Shown one piece after another: positions 9,709 to 18,505 of a DNA stretch of 50,092 bases; the first letter of the stretch is position 1, and the number at the start of each line of letters is the position of its first letter. The notes beneath the pieces were generated by a model. The model made no database searches. It worked only from the letters and a program-made list of their open reading frames with translations, and had not been told where the DNA came from. The translations under genes and the position numbers were made by a program. The stretch is from an uncultured Pseudoxanthomonas sp. (GTDB lineage Bacteria; Pseudomonadota; Gammaproteobacteria; Xanthomonadales; Xanthomonadaceae), in contig NZ_CAMPJD010000033.1 of assembly GCF_946886695.1 (NCBI RefSeq), positions 1 through 50,092 of the forward strand. The letters run 5' to 3'.

Positions 9709-10523
9709 GCCCGCTGGCCGCGCCACCGCCGATGCGGCGCGCGGTCTTCGTTTCCGACGTGCACCTCGGTTCCAAGCATTGCCACGCTGCGGAGTTCGCC
9801 GACTTCCTCGCCGGCCTGCGCTGCAAACGCCTGTATCTGGTGGGCGACATCGTCGATCTGTGGTGGATGGCCCAGCGCCGCGCCTCCTGGGATGCCGCGC
9901 ACAACCGGGTGGTGGAGGCGTTACACGCGCTGGCACGCAACGGCACGGAGCTCATCTACGTGCCCGGCAACCACGATCGCCCGATCCGCCGCTTCTGCGG
10001 CCTGATGCTGCCCATCATGCAGGTGCGTCGACGCGCCATCCACACCACGCTTGACGGCCGCCGTTTGCTGGTCACGCACGGTGACGACTATGACGGCATT
10101 ACCCACTTCGGTGGCCTGCAGGAAAAGTTCGGCGACTGGCTGTACTACCGCATCCTGACCGGCAACCGGCTGATCAACCAGGTGCGTCGCCGGTTCGGCC
10201 TGCGCTACTGGTCGCTGGCGGAATACCTGAAGCGACAGAGCGATGCGGCCGAGCGCTACATCGCCCGCTTCGTGCAGGCAGGATTGGACGATGCGCGCCG
10301 GCGCGGCCTGGACGGCATCGTCTGCGGGCACATCCACCGGGCTTCGCTGTTCCAGCGCGATGGCTTGCTGTACGCGAATGACGGCGACTGGGTCGAAAGC
10401 CTTACCGCGCTCAGCGAGGAAGCCGACGGCACCCTGTGCCTGCTCTCGCATACCGGCAAAGTCCTGGCCGAGGTCGCGCCGCGACTACGCCTGGTCCCGC
10501 AGGACGTGCCACGCGCGGCGTGA
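9705..10523 (+). CDS. UDP-2,3-diacylglucosamine diphosphatase-like metallophosphoesterase
   Basis: A 272-aa calcineurin-like phosphoesterase of the LpxH/COG2908 branch. All metal ligands are visible: SDVHLG (Asp18, His20), GDIVDLW (Asp48), GNHD (Asn89, His90), THGDDYD (His125) and GHIH (208-211). LpxH cleaves UDP-2,3-diacylglucosamine to lipid X in lipid A synthesis at the inner membrane face. This protein is longer than E. coli LpxH (240 aa) and is coupled by ATGA to an acyltransferase rather than to lipid A genes, so it may be a paralogue acting on another lipid or nucleotide substrate. The phosphoesterase call is secure and the substrate is not. Confidence 0.8.
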   Translation: MSPLAAPPPMRRAVFVSDVHLGSKHCHAAEFADFLAGLRCKRLYLVGDIVDLWWMAQRRASWDAAHNRVVEALHALARNGTELIYVPGNHDRPIRRFCGLMLPIMQVRRRAIHTTLDGRRLLVTHGDDYDGITHFGGLQEKFGDWLYYRILTGNRLINQVRRRFGLRYWSLAEYLKRQSDAAERYIARFVQAGLDDARRRGLDGIVCGHIHRASLFQRDGLLYANDGDWVESLTALSEEADGTLCLLSHTGKVLAEVAPRLRLVPQDVPRAA

Positions 10524-10543
10524 GGAATCCCTTCGGCGGCTGC

Positions 10544-10549
10544 TAGGAT
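10544..10549 (+). promoter_or_regulatory. -10 box for a probably leaderless YdjM-like gene
   Basis: TAGGAT in the context TGCTAGGAT, six bases before the ATG at 10556. There is no Shine-Dalgarno sequence between them. The same arrangement precedes uup. Confidence 0.45.
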
Positions 10550-10555
10550 CGCCGC

Positions 10556-11608
10556 ATGGATTCCCTCAGTCAGATCGTTCTTGGCGCTGCCGTAGCCGCC
10601 GCCATCGCCCCCGCCAGCCAACGCCGTGCCGCACTTCTCGCCGGTGCCGCCCTCGGCACGCTGCCGGACCTCGACAGCCTGCCCATCGCGTTGTTCTCGG
10701 ACAACCCGGTTTCGCTGATGACCGTGCATCGCAGTTTCAGCCATTCGTTGTTCGTGTTGCCTCTGCTCGGCTGGCTGGTCTGGTGGCTGTTCAAGCGGTT
10801 CGGCAACGGACGCGTTGCGGCGGCGCCCGTGCGCTGGTTCTGGGCGATCCAGCTGGCACTGATCACGCATCCGTTGCTGGATGCCTTCACCGTCTACGGC
10901 ACGCAACTGTGGTGGCCGCTGATGCCGCCGCCGACGATGTGGTCCAGCATGTTCATCATCGATCCGCTGTATACGGTGTGGTTGCTGGTGGCCTGCATCG
11001 CGGCGTGGTTCCTGCGCGAACGCGGCGCGGCGCAACGCGCGCTCGCCGTCGGCCTGGTGTTGAGCAGTGCGTACCTGGGATGGTCGCTGCTGGCCAAGAC
11101 CATGGTGGATCGCGAGGCCGAGCGGACGCTCGCCTCCATGGGGCTGGGTGGGGCGCCGTATTTCTCGGTGCCGATGCCGTTCAATACGCTGCTCTGGCGC
11201 GTGGTGGCGATGACGCCGTCGGGTTACGTGGAGGCGGAGCGATCCGTCCTGGCCGATGACGGCCCGCTGCAGTTTCGCGGCTATCCGTCCAACGTGCAGG
11301 CACTGGCGGAAGCGCATGCTGTTCCGGCGGTCCTGCGGCTGTCCTGGTTCAACCGGGGCTTCATGCGCGCAAGGGTGCAGCAGGACCGCCTGGTGCTGTC
11401 GGACCTGCGGATGGGATTGGAGCCGGACTACAGCTTCAGCTTCGAGGTGGCCGAACGGCGCGACGGGTCGTGGCATCCGGTAGCACCGGTGCAACAGCCT
11501 TGGTCGGCACCGGTATCGGGCTCGGAAGGGCTGCTGAAGTTGGTCGCCGCCATGTGGCACCGCATCCGTCATCCATCAACGGAGCCATTGCGGTCCGCCA
11601 TCGGCTGA
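10556..11608 (+). CDS. YdjM-like inner-membrane protein (metal-dependent hydrolase annotation)
   Basis: A 350-aa protein with 4-5 hydrophobic segments in its first 190 residues and a soluble C-terminal part. The N-terminus MDSLSQIVLGAAVAAAIAPA, GTLPDLDSLPI and the histidine-rich MTVHRSFSHSLFVLPLLG match the YdjM/DUF457 family, with conserved Asp and His residues that suggest a membrane metal site. Some family members are SOS-linked in E. coli; I see no LexA box here. It follows the lipid genes by 32 bp but seems to have its own promoter. The biochemical role is unknown. Confidence 0.75.
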   Translation: MDSLSQIVLGAAVAAAIAPASQRRAALLAGAALGTLPDLDSLPIALFSDNPVSLMTVHRSFSHSLFVLPLLGWLVWWLFKRFGNGRVAAAPVRWFWAIQLALITHPLLDAFTVYGTQLWWPLMPPPTMWSSMFIIDPLYTVWLLVACIAAWFLRERGAAQRALAVGLVLSSAYLGWSLLAKTMVDREAERTLASMGLGGAPYFSVPMPFNTLLWRVVAMTPSGYVEAERSVLADDGPLQFRGYPSNVQALAEAHAVPAVLRLSWFNRGFMRARVQQDRLVLSDLRMGLEPDYSFSFEVAERRDGSWHPVAPVQQPWSAPVSGSEGLLKLVAAMWHRIRHPSTEPLRSAIG

Positions 11609-11652
11609 CGCGTCGCGGAAGCCGGCGCGTCAGCCCCTTGGGCAGGCGAGTG

Positions 11653-12003
11653 TCAGGAGCCGGTGAGCCTTTCCTTGCGTACGGGGTCTGCGGGTTGCGC
11701 CGCTGGCGCCGCGTCCACGGCGATGCGTTGCTGTTCGCCGGCTTCGGAGCGGCGTTCCAGGACGAACGATTCGCCGTTCATCGCACGCCGGAAATTGTGT
11801 TCACCGACGGCGGCACGGAACTGGGTGACGGAGCGTTGATAGGACGCACGATATTCGGGGAAAGCGGTCCGGGGACCGATCACCATCTGTACCTTGCGTT
11901 CGCTCATGCCGGTGTACTCGGCAAGTTGTTTGATGCTGTCGCCGGCCTGCACGGAGAAGGGCAGGGCGAGCAAGGCGACGAGGAGCGGGGTTCTTGCGTT
12001 CAT
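11653..12003 (-). CDS. Small exported protein of unknown function
   Basis: A 116-aa protein with a short signal peptide (MNARTPLLVALLALPFSVQA, cleavage likely after QA). The mature part begins GDSIKQLAEYTGMSERKVQM, which reads like a helical, HTH-resembling segment, and ends in an Ala/Pro-rich low-complexity tail. A strong GGAGG ribosome site lies 7-8 nt before the ATG. It is alone in its unit, between a convergent gene and an upstream gap of about 150 bp in which I see nothing definite. I do not recognise a family. Confidence 0.7.
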   Translation of the reverse strand: MNARTPLLVALLALPFSVQAGDSIKQLAEYTGMSERKVQMVIGPRTAFPEYRASYQRSVTQFRAAVGEHNFRRAMNGESFVLERRSEAGEQQRIAVDAAPAAQPADPVRKERLTGS

Positions 12004-12158
12004 GACAGCCTCCAGGGGAGGTGATTACCGCTTGTTGGCTGCGGTACTCCGCAGACCGGCGGGGGAACCGGCATGCCCATCCTCACGCTGCGTGGCCGTG
12101 CGCCCCAGTGCCGGAAAGCACCGTGACTCAGGTCATGTTTAGCGCACGTATATCTTCA

Positions 12159-12986
12159 TCAGTAAACCGATGCGCGCGCCTGCACGAAGGCATAGAAAAA
12201 GACGGCGTCCGGGTCATTCTGCACGTCGTGCATCTCGCGCCGCATGCCGTCCACCACATCCTGTGTCACCCGGTCGGCCTGCACCAGGGAATCAGCGGCA
12301 GACAACAGCAGTTCCTCCCAGAACGCGATCATGTCCTTGCGCCGCGCGGGCTCGCGGTTGTCGAAGTGCACGGTCTTGATCTCGGTAACCACATCGCGAT
12401 AACCGCCGGCCAGCAACAGGTTGCCCAGCTTCGCGCCAATGAACGGATCGCCGCCGCTGTCGTACTGGAAATCATTGAACGCCATCCAGTAGCGCCACGT
12501 GTTCGGGGAATACGGATGAAGCAGGAACGACGAATTCATCACTTCGGTGATGTAGATCGGCGAGCCGGGTGCCAGCACGCGGCGGACTTCGCTCAGCACA
12601 CGCGCGGGGTTCGGCACGTGCTCCAGGATCCAGCACAGGAAGGCGGCGTCGAATTCACGCGCGCCGTAAGGCAGCCGGCTGGCATCCGCCTGCTGCAGGG
12701 TATAGCGGTCGCGGCACCAGGGCATGGTGGCCAGGTTCTGTCGTGCGGCCTGCAGCTGCACGTCGTTGAGATCGACGCAGGTCACGTGCACATCGGGGAA
12801 GCGGCGCAGCAGGATTTCGGTCTGCGCACCCACGCCGCTGCCGACCTCCAGCAACCGGCGCGCACCCGTGTAGTCGACATGGTTGAACAGCGTGCTTTCA
12901 AGCAGGCGCGCCTGCTTCATCAGGCGCGCCTGTTCAACCGACGAGAATCCATGGAGGTAGGCGGGACGTTCATCCAACTCGGACAT
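12159..12986 (-). CDS. Class I SAM-dependent methyltransferase
   Basis: A 275-aa Rossmann-type methyltransferase. Motif I is LLEVGSGVGAQTEILLRRFP, the acidic residue after strand 2 is in VTCVDLN, and motifs II/III are ADASRLPYGAREFDAAFLCW and RVLAPGSPIYITEV. It starts 10 bp after the dusB stop, with GAGGAAAG overlapping that stop, so it is translated as the second gene of a dusB operon. The substrate is unknown; the overall form resembles small-molecule or quinone methyltransferases more than rRNA ones. Confidence 0.85.
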   Translation of the reverse strand: MSELDERPAYLHGFSSVEQARLMKQARLLESTLFNHVDYTGARRLLEVGSGVGAQTEILLRRFPDVHVTCVDLNDVQLQAARQNLATMPWCRDRYTLQQADASRLPYGAREFDAAFLCWILEHVPNPARVLSEVRRVLAPGSPIYITEVMNSSFLLHPYSPNTWRYWMAFNDFQYDSGGDPFIGAKLGNLLLAGGYRDVVTEIKTVHFDNREPARRKDMIAFWEELLLSAADSLVQADRVTQDVVDGMRREMHDVQNDPDAVFFYAFVQARASVY

Positions 12987-12996
12987 GGGGCTTTCC

Positions 12997-13995
12997 TCAG
13001 GCGGCGGCAGGCAACACCGGCGCGACGCCGGCGATCAGGGCATCGAAGTAGTCACGTGTCAGCCGCACCTGCTCGTCCGCGCTCTCGGCGCGATTGACCA
13101 CTGCGCGGAATGCGAGGTTCTCGGGGCGGTCCCTGGCGTACCAGCCCAGGTGTTTGCGCGCGATACGCACGCCCTGCGGTTCGCCATAGAAGTCGTGCAA
13201 CGCCTGCAGGTGGCCCATCAGGATGTCGCGGACTTCATGCAGGGATGGGGTCGGTAGACGTTCGCCCGTGGCAAGGAAGTGTGCGATTTCGCGGAATATC
13301 CACGGCCGTCCCTGCGCGGCGCGGCCGACCATCACGGCATCGGCGCCGGTTTTCGCCAGCACGTGCGCCGCCTTGTCCGGCGAATCGATGTCGCCGTTGG
13401 CCACCACGGGAATGCGCAGCGCGGCCTTGATCGCGGCAATGGTTTCGTACTCGGCGCTACCGGTGTAGTGCTGGTCGCGGGTGCGACCATGCACCGCCAG
13501 CGATGCGATGCCGCTTTCCTGCGCGATGCGCGCGATCACCGGGCCATTGCGGTGGTCGCAATCCCAGCCGGTGCGGATCTTCAGCGTCACCGGGACGTCG
13601 ACGGCTTTCACCACGGCTTCCAGGATGCGGCCCACCAGCGCTTCGTCGCGCATCAGCGCCGAACCTGCCCAGGTGTTGCATACCTTCTTCGCCGGACACC
13701 CCATGTTGATGTCGATGATCTGCGCGCCGTGGTCGGCGTTGTAGCGCGCGGCGTTGGCCAACTGCTGCGGTTCGGTGCCGGCGATCTGCACGCTGACGGG
13801 GCTGGGCTCGCCTTCGTGGTCCATGCGATGCAGCGACTTGGACGTGTTCCAGAATCGCGGGTCGCTGATGGTCATTTCCGATACCGCCATGCCCGCCCCC
13901 AGCTGCTTGCACAGCAGGCGGAACGGTTTGTCGGTGACGCCGGCCATGGGGGCCAGCATCACCGCCGGTTCGATGCGGTAGGGGCCGATCTGCAT
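12997..13995 (-). CDS. dusB: tRNA-dihydrouridine synthase B
   Basis: A flavoenzyme that reduces specific uridines in tRNA to dihydrouridine. The protein is 332 aa, near the E. coli DusB length of 321. Seen: VMLAPMAGVTDKPFRLLCKQ, IIDINMGCPAKKV with the catalytic Cys at 100, SLAVHGRTRDQHYTG and the FMN-phosphate loop VVANGDIDSPDKA. The ATG at 13993-13995 gives the family N-terminus MQIGPYRIEP; longer in-frame starts only add sequence antisense to the neighbour. In enterobacteria dusB precedes fis; here it precedes a methyltransferase. Confidence 0.94.
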   Translation of the reverse strand: MQIGPYRIEPAVMLAPMAGVTDKPFRLLCKQLGAGMAVSEMTISDPRFWNTSKSLHRMDHEGEPSPVSVQIAGTEPQQLANAARYNADHGAQIIDINMGCPAKKVCNTWAGSALMRDEALVGRILEAVVKAVDVPVTLKIRTGWDCDHRNGPVIARIAQESGIASLAVHGRTRDQHYTGSAEYETIAAIKAALRIPVVANGDIDSPDKAAHVLAKTGADAVMVGRAAQGRPWIFREIAHFLATGERLPTPSLHEVRDILMGHLQALHDFYGEPQGVRIARKHLGWYARDRPENLAFRAVVNRAESADEQVRLTRDYFDALIAGVAPVLPAAA

Positions 13996-14024
13996 GGCGG
14001 CATTGTACCGCCGGCCCTGCGGGG

Positions 14025-15134
14025 TCAGTGCCGGCGGCGTCGCGCGCGCCAGAACAGGAAGCCGGTCGCCAGGAGGAACGCGGGCAACAGGCCTGCGGCG
14101 GCGATGGCCCATTGCCATGCACGCCCGCCCACGAAGCCGCCATGCAACGGATACATCGCGTCGCTGATGCGGGCACCGGCATCCTGCGCTGTCGCGTCGT
14201 GCACCTGCACGGCGCTTGCGCGGTAAGGATCCACCCAGACCACGCTGCGGCCGTTGGGGTGCCACTCACCGGGAGCGCGGAAGCGGATCGACACCAGGGC
14301 GTCGTCGCCCTTGGGCAGGCTGATGCGGCGGAGGTCGCTGCCGCGAGGGGCAGCGTCCACTGCGGCGAGCAGCACGGCCTGCCAATCGATGGAGGTGGTC
14401 TCCCGTTCGATCGGCAATGGCGGCACGACCTCGGGCCCGTCGCCGAAGGTCCAGCGAAGCGCACTCCGGAACGGCTGGCTGTACACCATCGCCACGCCGG
14501 TGAACGTCACCATCAGCAGCAACGGCAGCAGGAAAACGCCCATGCTGCGGTGCCAGCTGAGCCAGCGCCGGGGCGGCGGAGCCGCATGCCAGCGCAGGCT
14601 TCGGGCCAACGACGCCAGGCGCGGCCACCACAGATAAAGTCCGGACAACAGCAGGAACAGCGCCACGATTCCGGACGCACCCAGCACGTCCTCGCCGGTC
14701 TCCCCAGCCAGCAGGTGCGTGTGCAGGTCGCGCAGCCACATCACTGCGTCGTTGCCGGTGTTGCGCACCAGCAACGGCTCGCCACTAGCGGCATCGAAGT
14801 AGTGGCGTTCGCCCTTGCCGGCGAACGCCTGCCAGGCAGGCAGGCGCGGCGAGGGCAGGTCGATGGAGCGGATTCCCCTGTCCTCCGCACCTGCCACGAC
14901 TCGCGCCAGCGCATGGCCCTGCAGCGCGAGCGGCGGCAGACGTTCGCGTGCCAGTTCGGGATGCGCGGCCAACAGCAGTTCGGATTGGAACGCCAGCACC
15001 GTGCCGGTCAGCGACACCACCGCGAACACCAGGCCCGCGGAGAGTCCCAGCCACAGGTGCAACCACTTCAGCATGGGGCGGACACGCCATGCGGGGGGCG
15101 AGAACATGGCCTGGCGAGGGAGCATGCGGGGCAT
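14025..15134 (-). CDS. PepSY-associated membrane protein next to a TonB receptor
   Basis: A 369-aa inner-membrane protein with four transmembrane segments: near the N-terminus (LHLWLGLSAGLVFAVVSLTG), the middle (IVALFLLLSGLYLWW and LLPLLLMVTFTGVAMVY) and the C-terminus (WAIAAAGLLPAFLLATGFLF). Periplasmic PepSY-like regions lie between. Conserved His residues flank the segments (LRDLHTHLL, SWHRSMG, LHGGF), as expected for heme ligation in the PiuB/ferric-reductase-like branch. It starts 12 bp after the receptor stop, so the two form one iron-regulated operon. A likely role is reducing the imported ferric complex; that is inference. Confidence 0.85.
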   Translation of the reverse strand: MPRMLPRQAMFSPPAWRVRPMLKWLHLWLGLSAGLVFAVVSLTGTVLAFQSELLLAAHPELARERLPPLALQGHALARVVAGAEDRGIRSIDLPSPRLPAWQAFAGKGERHYFDAASGEPLLVRNTGNDAVMWLRDLHTHLLAGETGEDVLGASGIVALFLLLSGLYLWWPRLASLARSLRWHAAPPPRRWLSWHRSMGVFLLPLLLMVTFTGVAMVYSQPFRSALRWTFGDGPEVVPPLPIERETTSIDWQAVLLAAVDAAPRGSDLRRISLPKGDDALVSIRFRAPGEWHPNGRSVVWVDPYRASAVQVHDATAQDAGARISDAMYPLHGGFVGGRAWQWAIAAAGLLPAFLLATGFLFWRARRRRH

Positions 15135-15146
15135 TGTCGGCGTGGG

Positions 15147-17300
15147 TCAGAAGCGGTGCGACCAGCCCACCGTGAGTACCCGCCCGCGTCCGGCGGTGTA
15201 GGTGTCGTTGCGTGGCGTGCTCTGCGAGTAGTAGGTGACGTACTGCTCGGAGAAGACGTTCTCGACGCCCACGCTCAGTGTGCCGACGGGCAGCTTGACG
15301 CGAGTGAGCAGATCCACCGTGGTGTACCCGTCGAAGTCGGCCACCTGGTTGCCGCGCAGGTCGAATTCGCGGTCCAGCGCCTTGCTCGCCTGCAGGCGCA
15401 CGTCCACCGATGGCGTGAACGACGCCTCCCAGAACGCGGTAACCCGGTCCGGGCTGATATTGATGCCGGGCAGATCGCTGTCGACGCGGCCATCGGCATT
15501 GCTGTCGTAGCGCCCTTCGCTGCGCGCGTAGGCCAGGCCTGCGCGCATGCCGTCGCTGAAGCGGTACGACAGGCTGCCATCGAAGCCCTTGATCTCGGTA
15601 CGTTCGCGGACCACCGCATACGTCTGTGTCGCGGTATCGAAGGCCAGGCGCGAGCCCAGGTCGGAGTCGGAGCGATACAGGGCCAAGTGCACCAGCCAGC
15701 GGCCGTCGTCGTAGTCCAGGCCGATCTCCTGGTTGTCGGCGATGACCGGCTGCAGGTCGACCAGGCTGTCCACCCGCTGGCCGGCAGCGGTGATGCCGCG
15801 CAGCACGCGACCGATATCGGCCACGGTGTAGCCTTCGGCATAGGATGCATACAGCTTCAGCGCATCGGTGGCTTCCCACACCAGGCCCAGGTTCGGCAGC
15901 GTCTCGGTGGTCCGGGTGGTGCCGCCGGTGACCAGGTAGCGCGTTCCCTTCACGCCGGCCGGCACGGTGCGCTGGTCGGGGATGGTCAGGTAGTCGTCCA
16001 CCTGCAGTTCGCCGCGCTCATGGCGAAGGCCGCCCGTCAGCAGCCAGGCGTCGGCGAACCGCCATTCCGCCTGCACGAAGGGCGAGACCGATTCGTAGGT
16101 CGTTTCCGGCACCCAGTCGATCTGTGCGTAGACCAGTTCCTGGTAGGTGCTGTCGCGGGCAAGGTCCAGCCCGAACGTGGCACGCAGGTTCAGTCCGAAC
16201 AGGTCGCCGCGCGACCAGCTGAACTTGCCACCCAGTTTCTCGGATGCGTTCTGCGACTGGTCGAACCAGTCCGGGTCGCGCCCGTCGCCCCAGAAATCGC
16301 CCCAGTAGCTGCCGCCGTAAAGGGCCTTGAAATCCACCCAGTACAGCTGCGTCTGCAGGAAGCCGCCGGCCAGATCGTGATCGGTGTAATCCAGCACCAC
16401 CGATGTCGAGCGGTTGCGGGCGCCTTCGCCTTCGCTGCCGCCGGGCGCGGACGTGGCCAGCTGGCCGGTGGTGATGTTGCCCGGCACGGTGCGGTAATCG
16501 TTGTTGCCCTGCAGCGTGTAGCGGTTGGCGCTGACCTGCAGCTGGCGCTGGTCGTCGGGATTCCAGCCGACCTTGGCGAACAGGTTGTGGCTGCGCGCAT
16601 CCATCAGGTCGCCCTGGACATCGTTGACGGCGATCGCCCGGCCATCGCCGTCGTAGTAGAGCCCCTCGCTGGCAAGGGACGCGCCACCGACGAAGTCGAC
16701 CTCGCCGCGGCGTGTACCGAAGACGTAGGAGGCCTTGTAGCCCGCGGCGTCGTCTTCTCTGGGGGCCGCGACACTTCCGCTGACGCTGACGTCCTGGAAC
16801 GTCTCGCCGTCTTTCCGGGGCGCGCGTTTGGTGATGATGTTGATGATGCCGCCAGAGGCGCCCAGGCCCTGCAGCGCATTGGCACCATGGATCACCTCGA
16901 TGCGCTCGATCATCGCCGGATCGATGGTGTGGCCGTCGCGCCCGCCTTCGCGCAATGGCGTCGACTGCGGTACGCCGTCGACCAGATACAGCGGCTTGCG
17001 GCCGCGCAGATTCTCACCGGCGTTGGTCAGCTTCTGGCGGGAAGGGGTGAAGGCGGGAATCAGGTTGGCCAGGACCTGGGACAGGTCCTGTGTCAGCGCC
17101 AACTGCTGATCCAACTGCTGGCGGTCGATGATCGTGATGGTATTCGGCAGTGCCGCGGCTGAGTCCGGAATGCGGCTCGTGCTTGCCGAGACCGTCACGC
17201 GGTCGAGTTTGACAGCGTCATTCGACTGCGCAACGGCGATGGGGCTCAGGACAGATGAGAGGGCGAGCGAAAGCAGGCTCAGACGAAGCGGAAGGGGCAT
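15147..17300 (-). CDS. TonB-dependent receptor, siderophore type
   Basis: An outer-membrane beta-barrel receptor of 717 aa. A signal peptide (MPLPLRLSLLSLALSSVLSP, ending near IAVAQ) is followed by a TonB-box-like segment KLDRVTVSAS. The plug carries LYLVDGVPQS and IERIEVIHGANALQGLGASG, and the last residues VLTVGWSHRF end in Phe, as barrels do. I take the ATG at 17300: the in-frame ATG at 17333 lies directly against a -10 box and Fur box. The operon with a PepSY protein and the Fur box point to ferric-siderophore uptake. The ligand is unknown. Confidence 0.92.
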   Translation of the reverse strand: MPLPLRLSLLSLALSSVLSPIAVAQSNDAVKLDRVTVSASTSRIPDSAAALPNTITIIDRQQLDQQLALTQDLSQVLANLIPAFTPSRQKLTNAGENLRGRKPLYLVDGVPQSTPLREGGRDGHTIDPAMIERIEVIHGANALQGLGASGGIINIITKRAPRKDGETFQDVSVSGSVAAPREDDAAGYKASYVFGTRRGEVDFVGGASLASEGLYYDGDGRAIAVNDVQGDLMDARSHNLFAKVGWNPDDQRQLQVSANRYTLQGNNDYRTVPGNITTGQLATSAPGGSEGEGARNRSTSVVLDYTDHDLAGGFLQTQLYWVDFKALYGGSYWGDFWGDGRDPDWFDQSQNASEKLGGKFSWSRGDLFGLNLRATFGLDLARDSTYQELVYAQIDWVPETTYESVSPFVQAEWRFADAWLLTGGLRHERGELQVDDYLTIPDQRTVPAGVKGTRYLVTGGTTRTTETLPNLGLVWEATDALKLYASYAEGYTVADIGRVLRGITAAGQRVDSLVDLQPVIADNQEIGLDYDDGRWLVHLALYRSDSDLGSRLAFDTATQTYAVVRERTEIKGFDGSLSYRFSDGMRAGLAYARSEGRYDSNADGRVDSDLPGINISPDRVTAFWEASFTPSVDVRLQASKALDREFDLRGNQVADFDGYTTVDLLTRVKLPVGTLSVGVENVFSEQYVTYYSQSTPRNDTYTAGRGRVLTVGWSHRF

Positions 17301-17331
17301 GGGGGACAGGTCTGGGATATCGGACCCGTCC

Positions 17332-17354
17332 ATTTTAAATGAGAATGGTTATCA
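17332..17354 (-). promoter_or_regulatory. Fur box and -10 box of the siderophore-receptor operon
   Basis: The minus strand reads TGATAACCATTCTCATTT, which fits the Fur consensus (GATAATCATTATCATT) with two mismatches in the core. It is followed by TAAAAT at 17337-17332, a plausible -10. Transcription would start near 17325, leaving a 25-nt leader before the ATG at 17300. Iron-loaded Fur would block polymerase. Confidence 0.8.
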
Positions 17355-17411
17355 GTAGCTAGAGGTGAGCGCAGGCGGCCACCCGGCGCACCTCCCAACC
17401 GGAACCCATGT

Positions 17412-18407
17412 TCAGCCGGACGCAGTCTCGAAGCGCGCCTGCAGCTCGCTCAACAACGGCATGGCCAGCGCCGCTCCGTTCCGTTCAGTGGAAAGGGCCG
17501 CGTAGCGGTTTGCGAAGCGAACGTGGTCGGCGAATACCGGCGACCCTCCCGCCGCGAGCGATGCGGCCAGCGCGCCGTTGAAGGCATCCCCGGCACCGGT
17601 GGTGTCGATGGCATTGGCATTCTCCGCCGCCACCCGGTAGTGCGCACGCGCATCGCCACGCAGTTGCTCGTCGGGGTGCGATACGTAGACGCCGGTGGCG
17701 CCCAGTGTGACGACGACGATGCCGTGCGGCAGCAGCAGGCGGCAATGCTGGTGCAGGGTCACGCCATCCAGCGTGGCGACATCGTCGGCACTGATGCGCT
17801 CTCCCAGGTGGCGAGCCAGCAGGGCGGCGAATTCGGTTTCGTTGGGTGTGACGATGTCCGCCTGCGACAGCAGGTCGGTCGTGGTGGCGGCGTTCGCGGG
17901 GGCGGGATTCAGTACCGTCATCGCACCCTGTTGGCGTGCGGCCTGCAGGGCCGACAGCACGGCATCCGTGGGTGATTCCAGCTGCACGAGCACGACGGCG
18001 GAGTTGGCAAACGCTGAGTCCTGCTGCGACACGAATGCGGTATCGAGCGCCGCGTTGGCGCCGGCACCGATGACGATGGTGTTGCGACCGTGCGCGTCCA
18101 CGTAGATGCCGGCGGTGCCGGTGGGCTCGTCGCTCGCCTGCACGCGCAGCGCCAAGCCGTCGGCGTCCGCCAGGTCGCGTGCCAGCCGCCCACCGGCGTC
18201 GTCGCCCAGCGCGCAGACAAAGGTCGTGTCCGCCCCGGCCCGCACCGCCGCGATGGCCTGGTTGAAGCCCTTGCCGCCGGGGCCGGTCGAGTAGCGCCCG
18301 GCGATGGTCGCGCCGGCGGACGGCAGGGCCTCGCAGCGCCAGACGTGGTCGACATTGCAGGAGCCCACGACGACGACGCGGGGCAGGGCGGAGGAAGGCG
18401 TATTCAT
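17412..18407 (-). CDS. rbsK: Ribokinase / PfkB-family sugar kinase
   Basis: Phosphorylates ribose, or another nucleoside-derived sugar, with ATP. The protein is 331 aa. It has the substrate loop GPGGKGFNQAIAAVRAGAD (43 onward) and the C-terminal PfkB signature DTTGAGDAFNGALAASLAAG with the catalytic Asp. Next to it upstream is a concentrative nucleoside transporter, so the natural role is probably use of ribose from scavenged nucleosides. A hairpin lies between the two genes and may lower rbsK expression relative to the transporter. An alternative is an adenosine/inosine kinase of the same fold. Confidence 0.85.
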   Translation of the reverse strand: MNTPSSALPRVVVVGSCNVDHVWRCEALPSAGATIAGRYSTGPGGKGFNQAIAAVRAGADTTFVCALGDDAGGRLARDLADADGLALRVQASDEPTGTAGIYVDAHGRNTIVIGAGANAALDTAFVSQQDSAFANSAVVLVQLESPTDAVLSALQAARQQGAMTVLNPAPANAATTTDLLSQADIVTPNETEFAALLARHLGERISADDVATLDGVTLHQHCRLLLPHGIVVVTLGATGVYVSHPDEQLRGDARAHYRVAAENANAIDTTGAGDAFNGALAASLAAGGSPVFADHVRFANRYAALSTERNGAALAMPLLSELQARFETASG

Positions 18408-18477
18408 GCGGTGATACCTGAGGTCCGGACCGCGGCAGCGCCACGGTCACGGGAGGGGAACGTAAACGAGAGCGGAA

Positions 18478-18499
18478 AGGCGGCCGCGGAAGGCCGCCT
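18478..18499 (-). terminator. Hairpin between the nucleoside transporter and rbsK
   Basis: An 8-bp perfect stem AGGCGGCC / GGCCGCCT with a 6-nt loop, 7 bp after the transporter stop. On the minus strand only TTT follows before GC bases, so it probably terminates partly and sets the ratio of the two products. Confidence 0.6.
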
Positions 18500-18505
18500 C
18501 CCGAT

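Noticed and set aside
14028..17162. A 1044-codon open frame on the plus strand
   Set aside because: It is antisense to the PepSY and TonB-receptor genes, is rich in Gln/His/Val/Arg shadows and shows no domain. High GC leaves long empty antisense frames.
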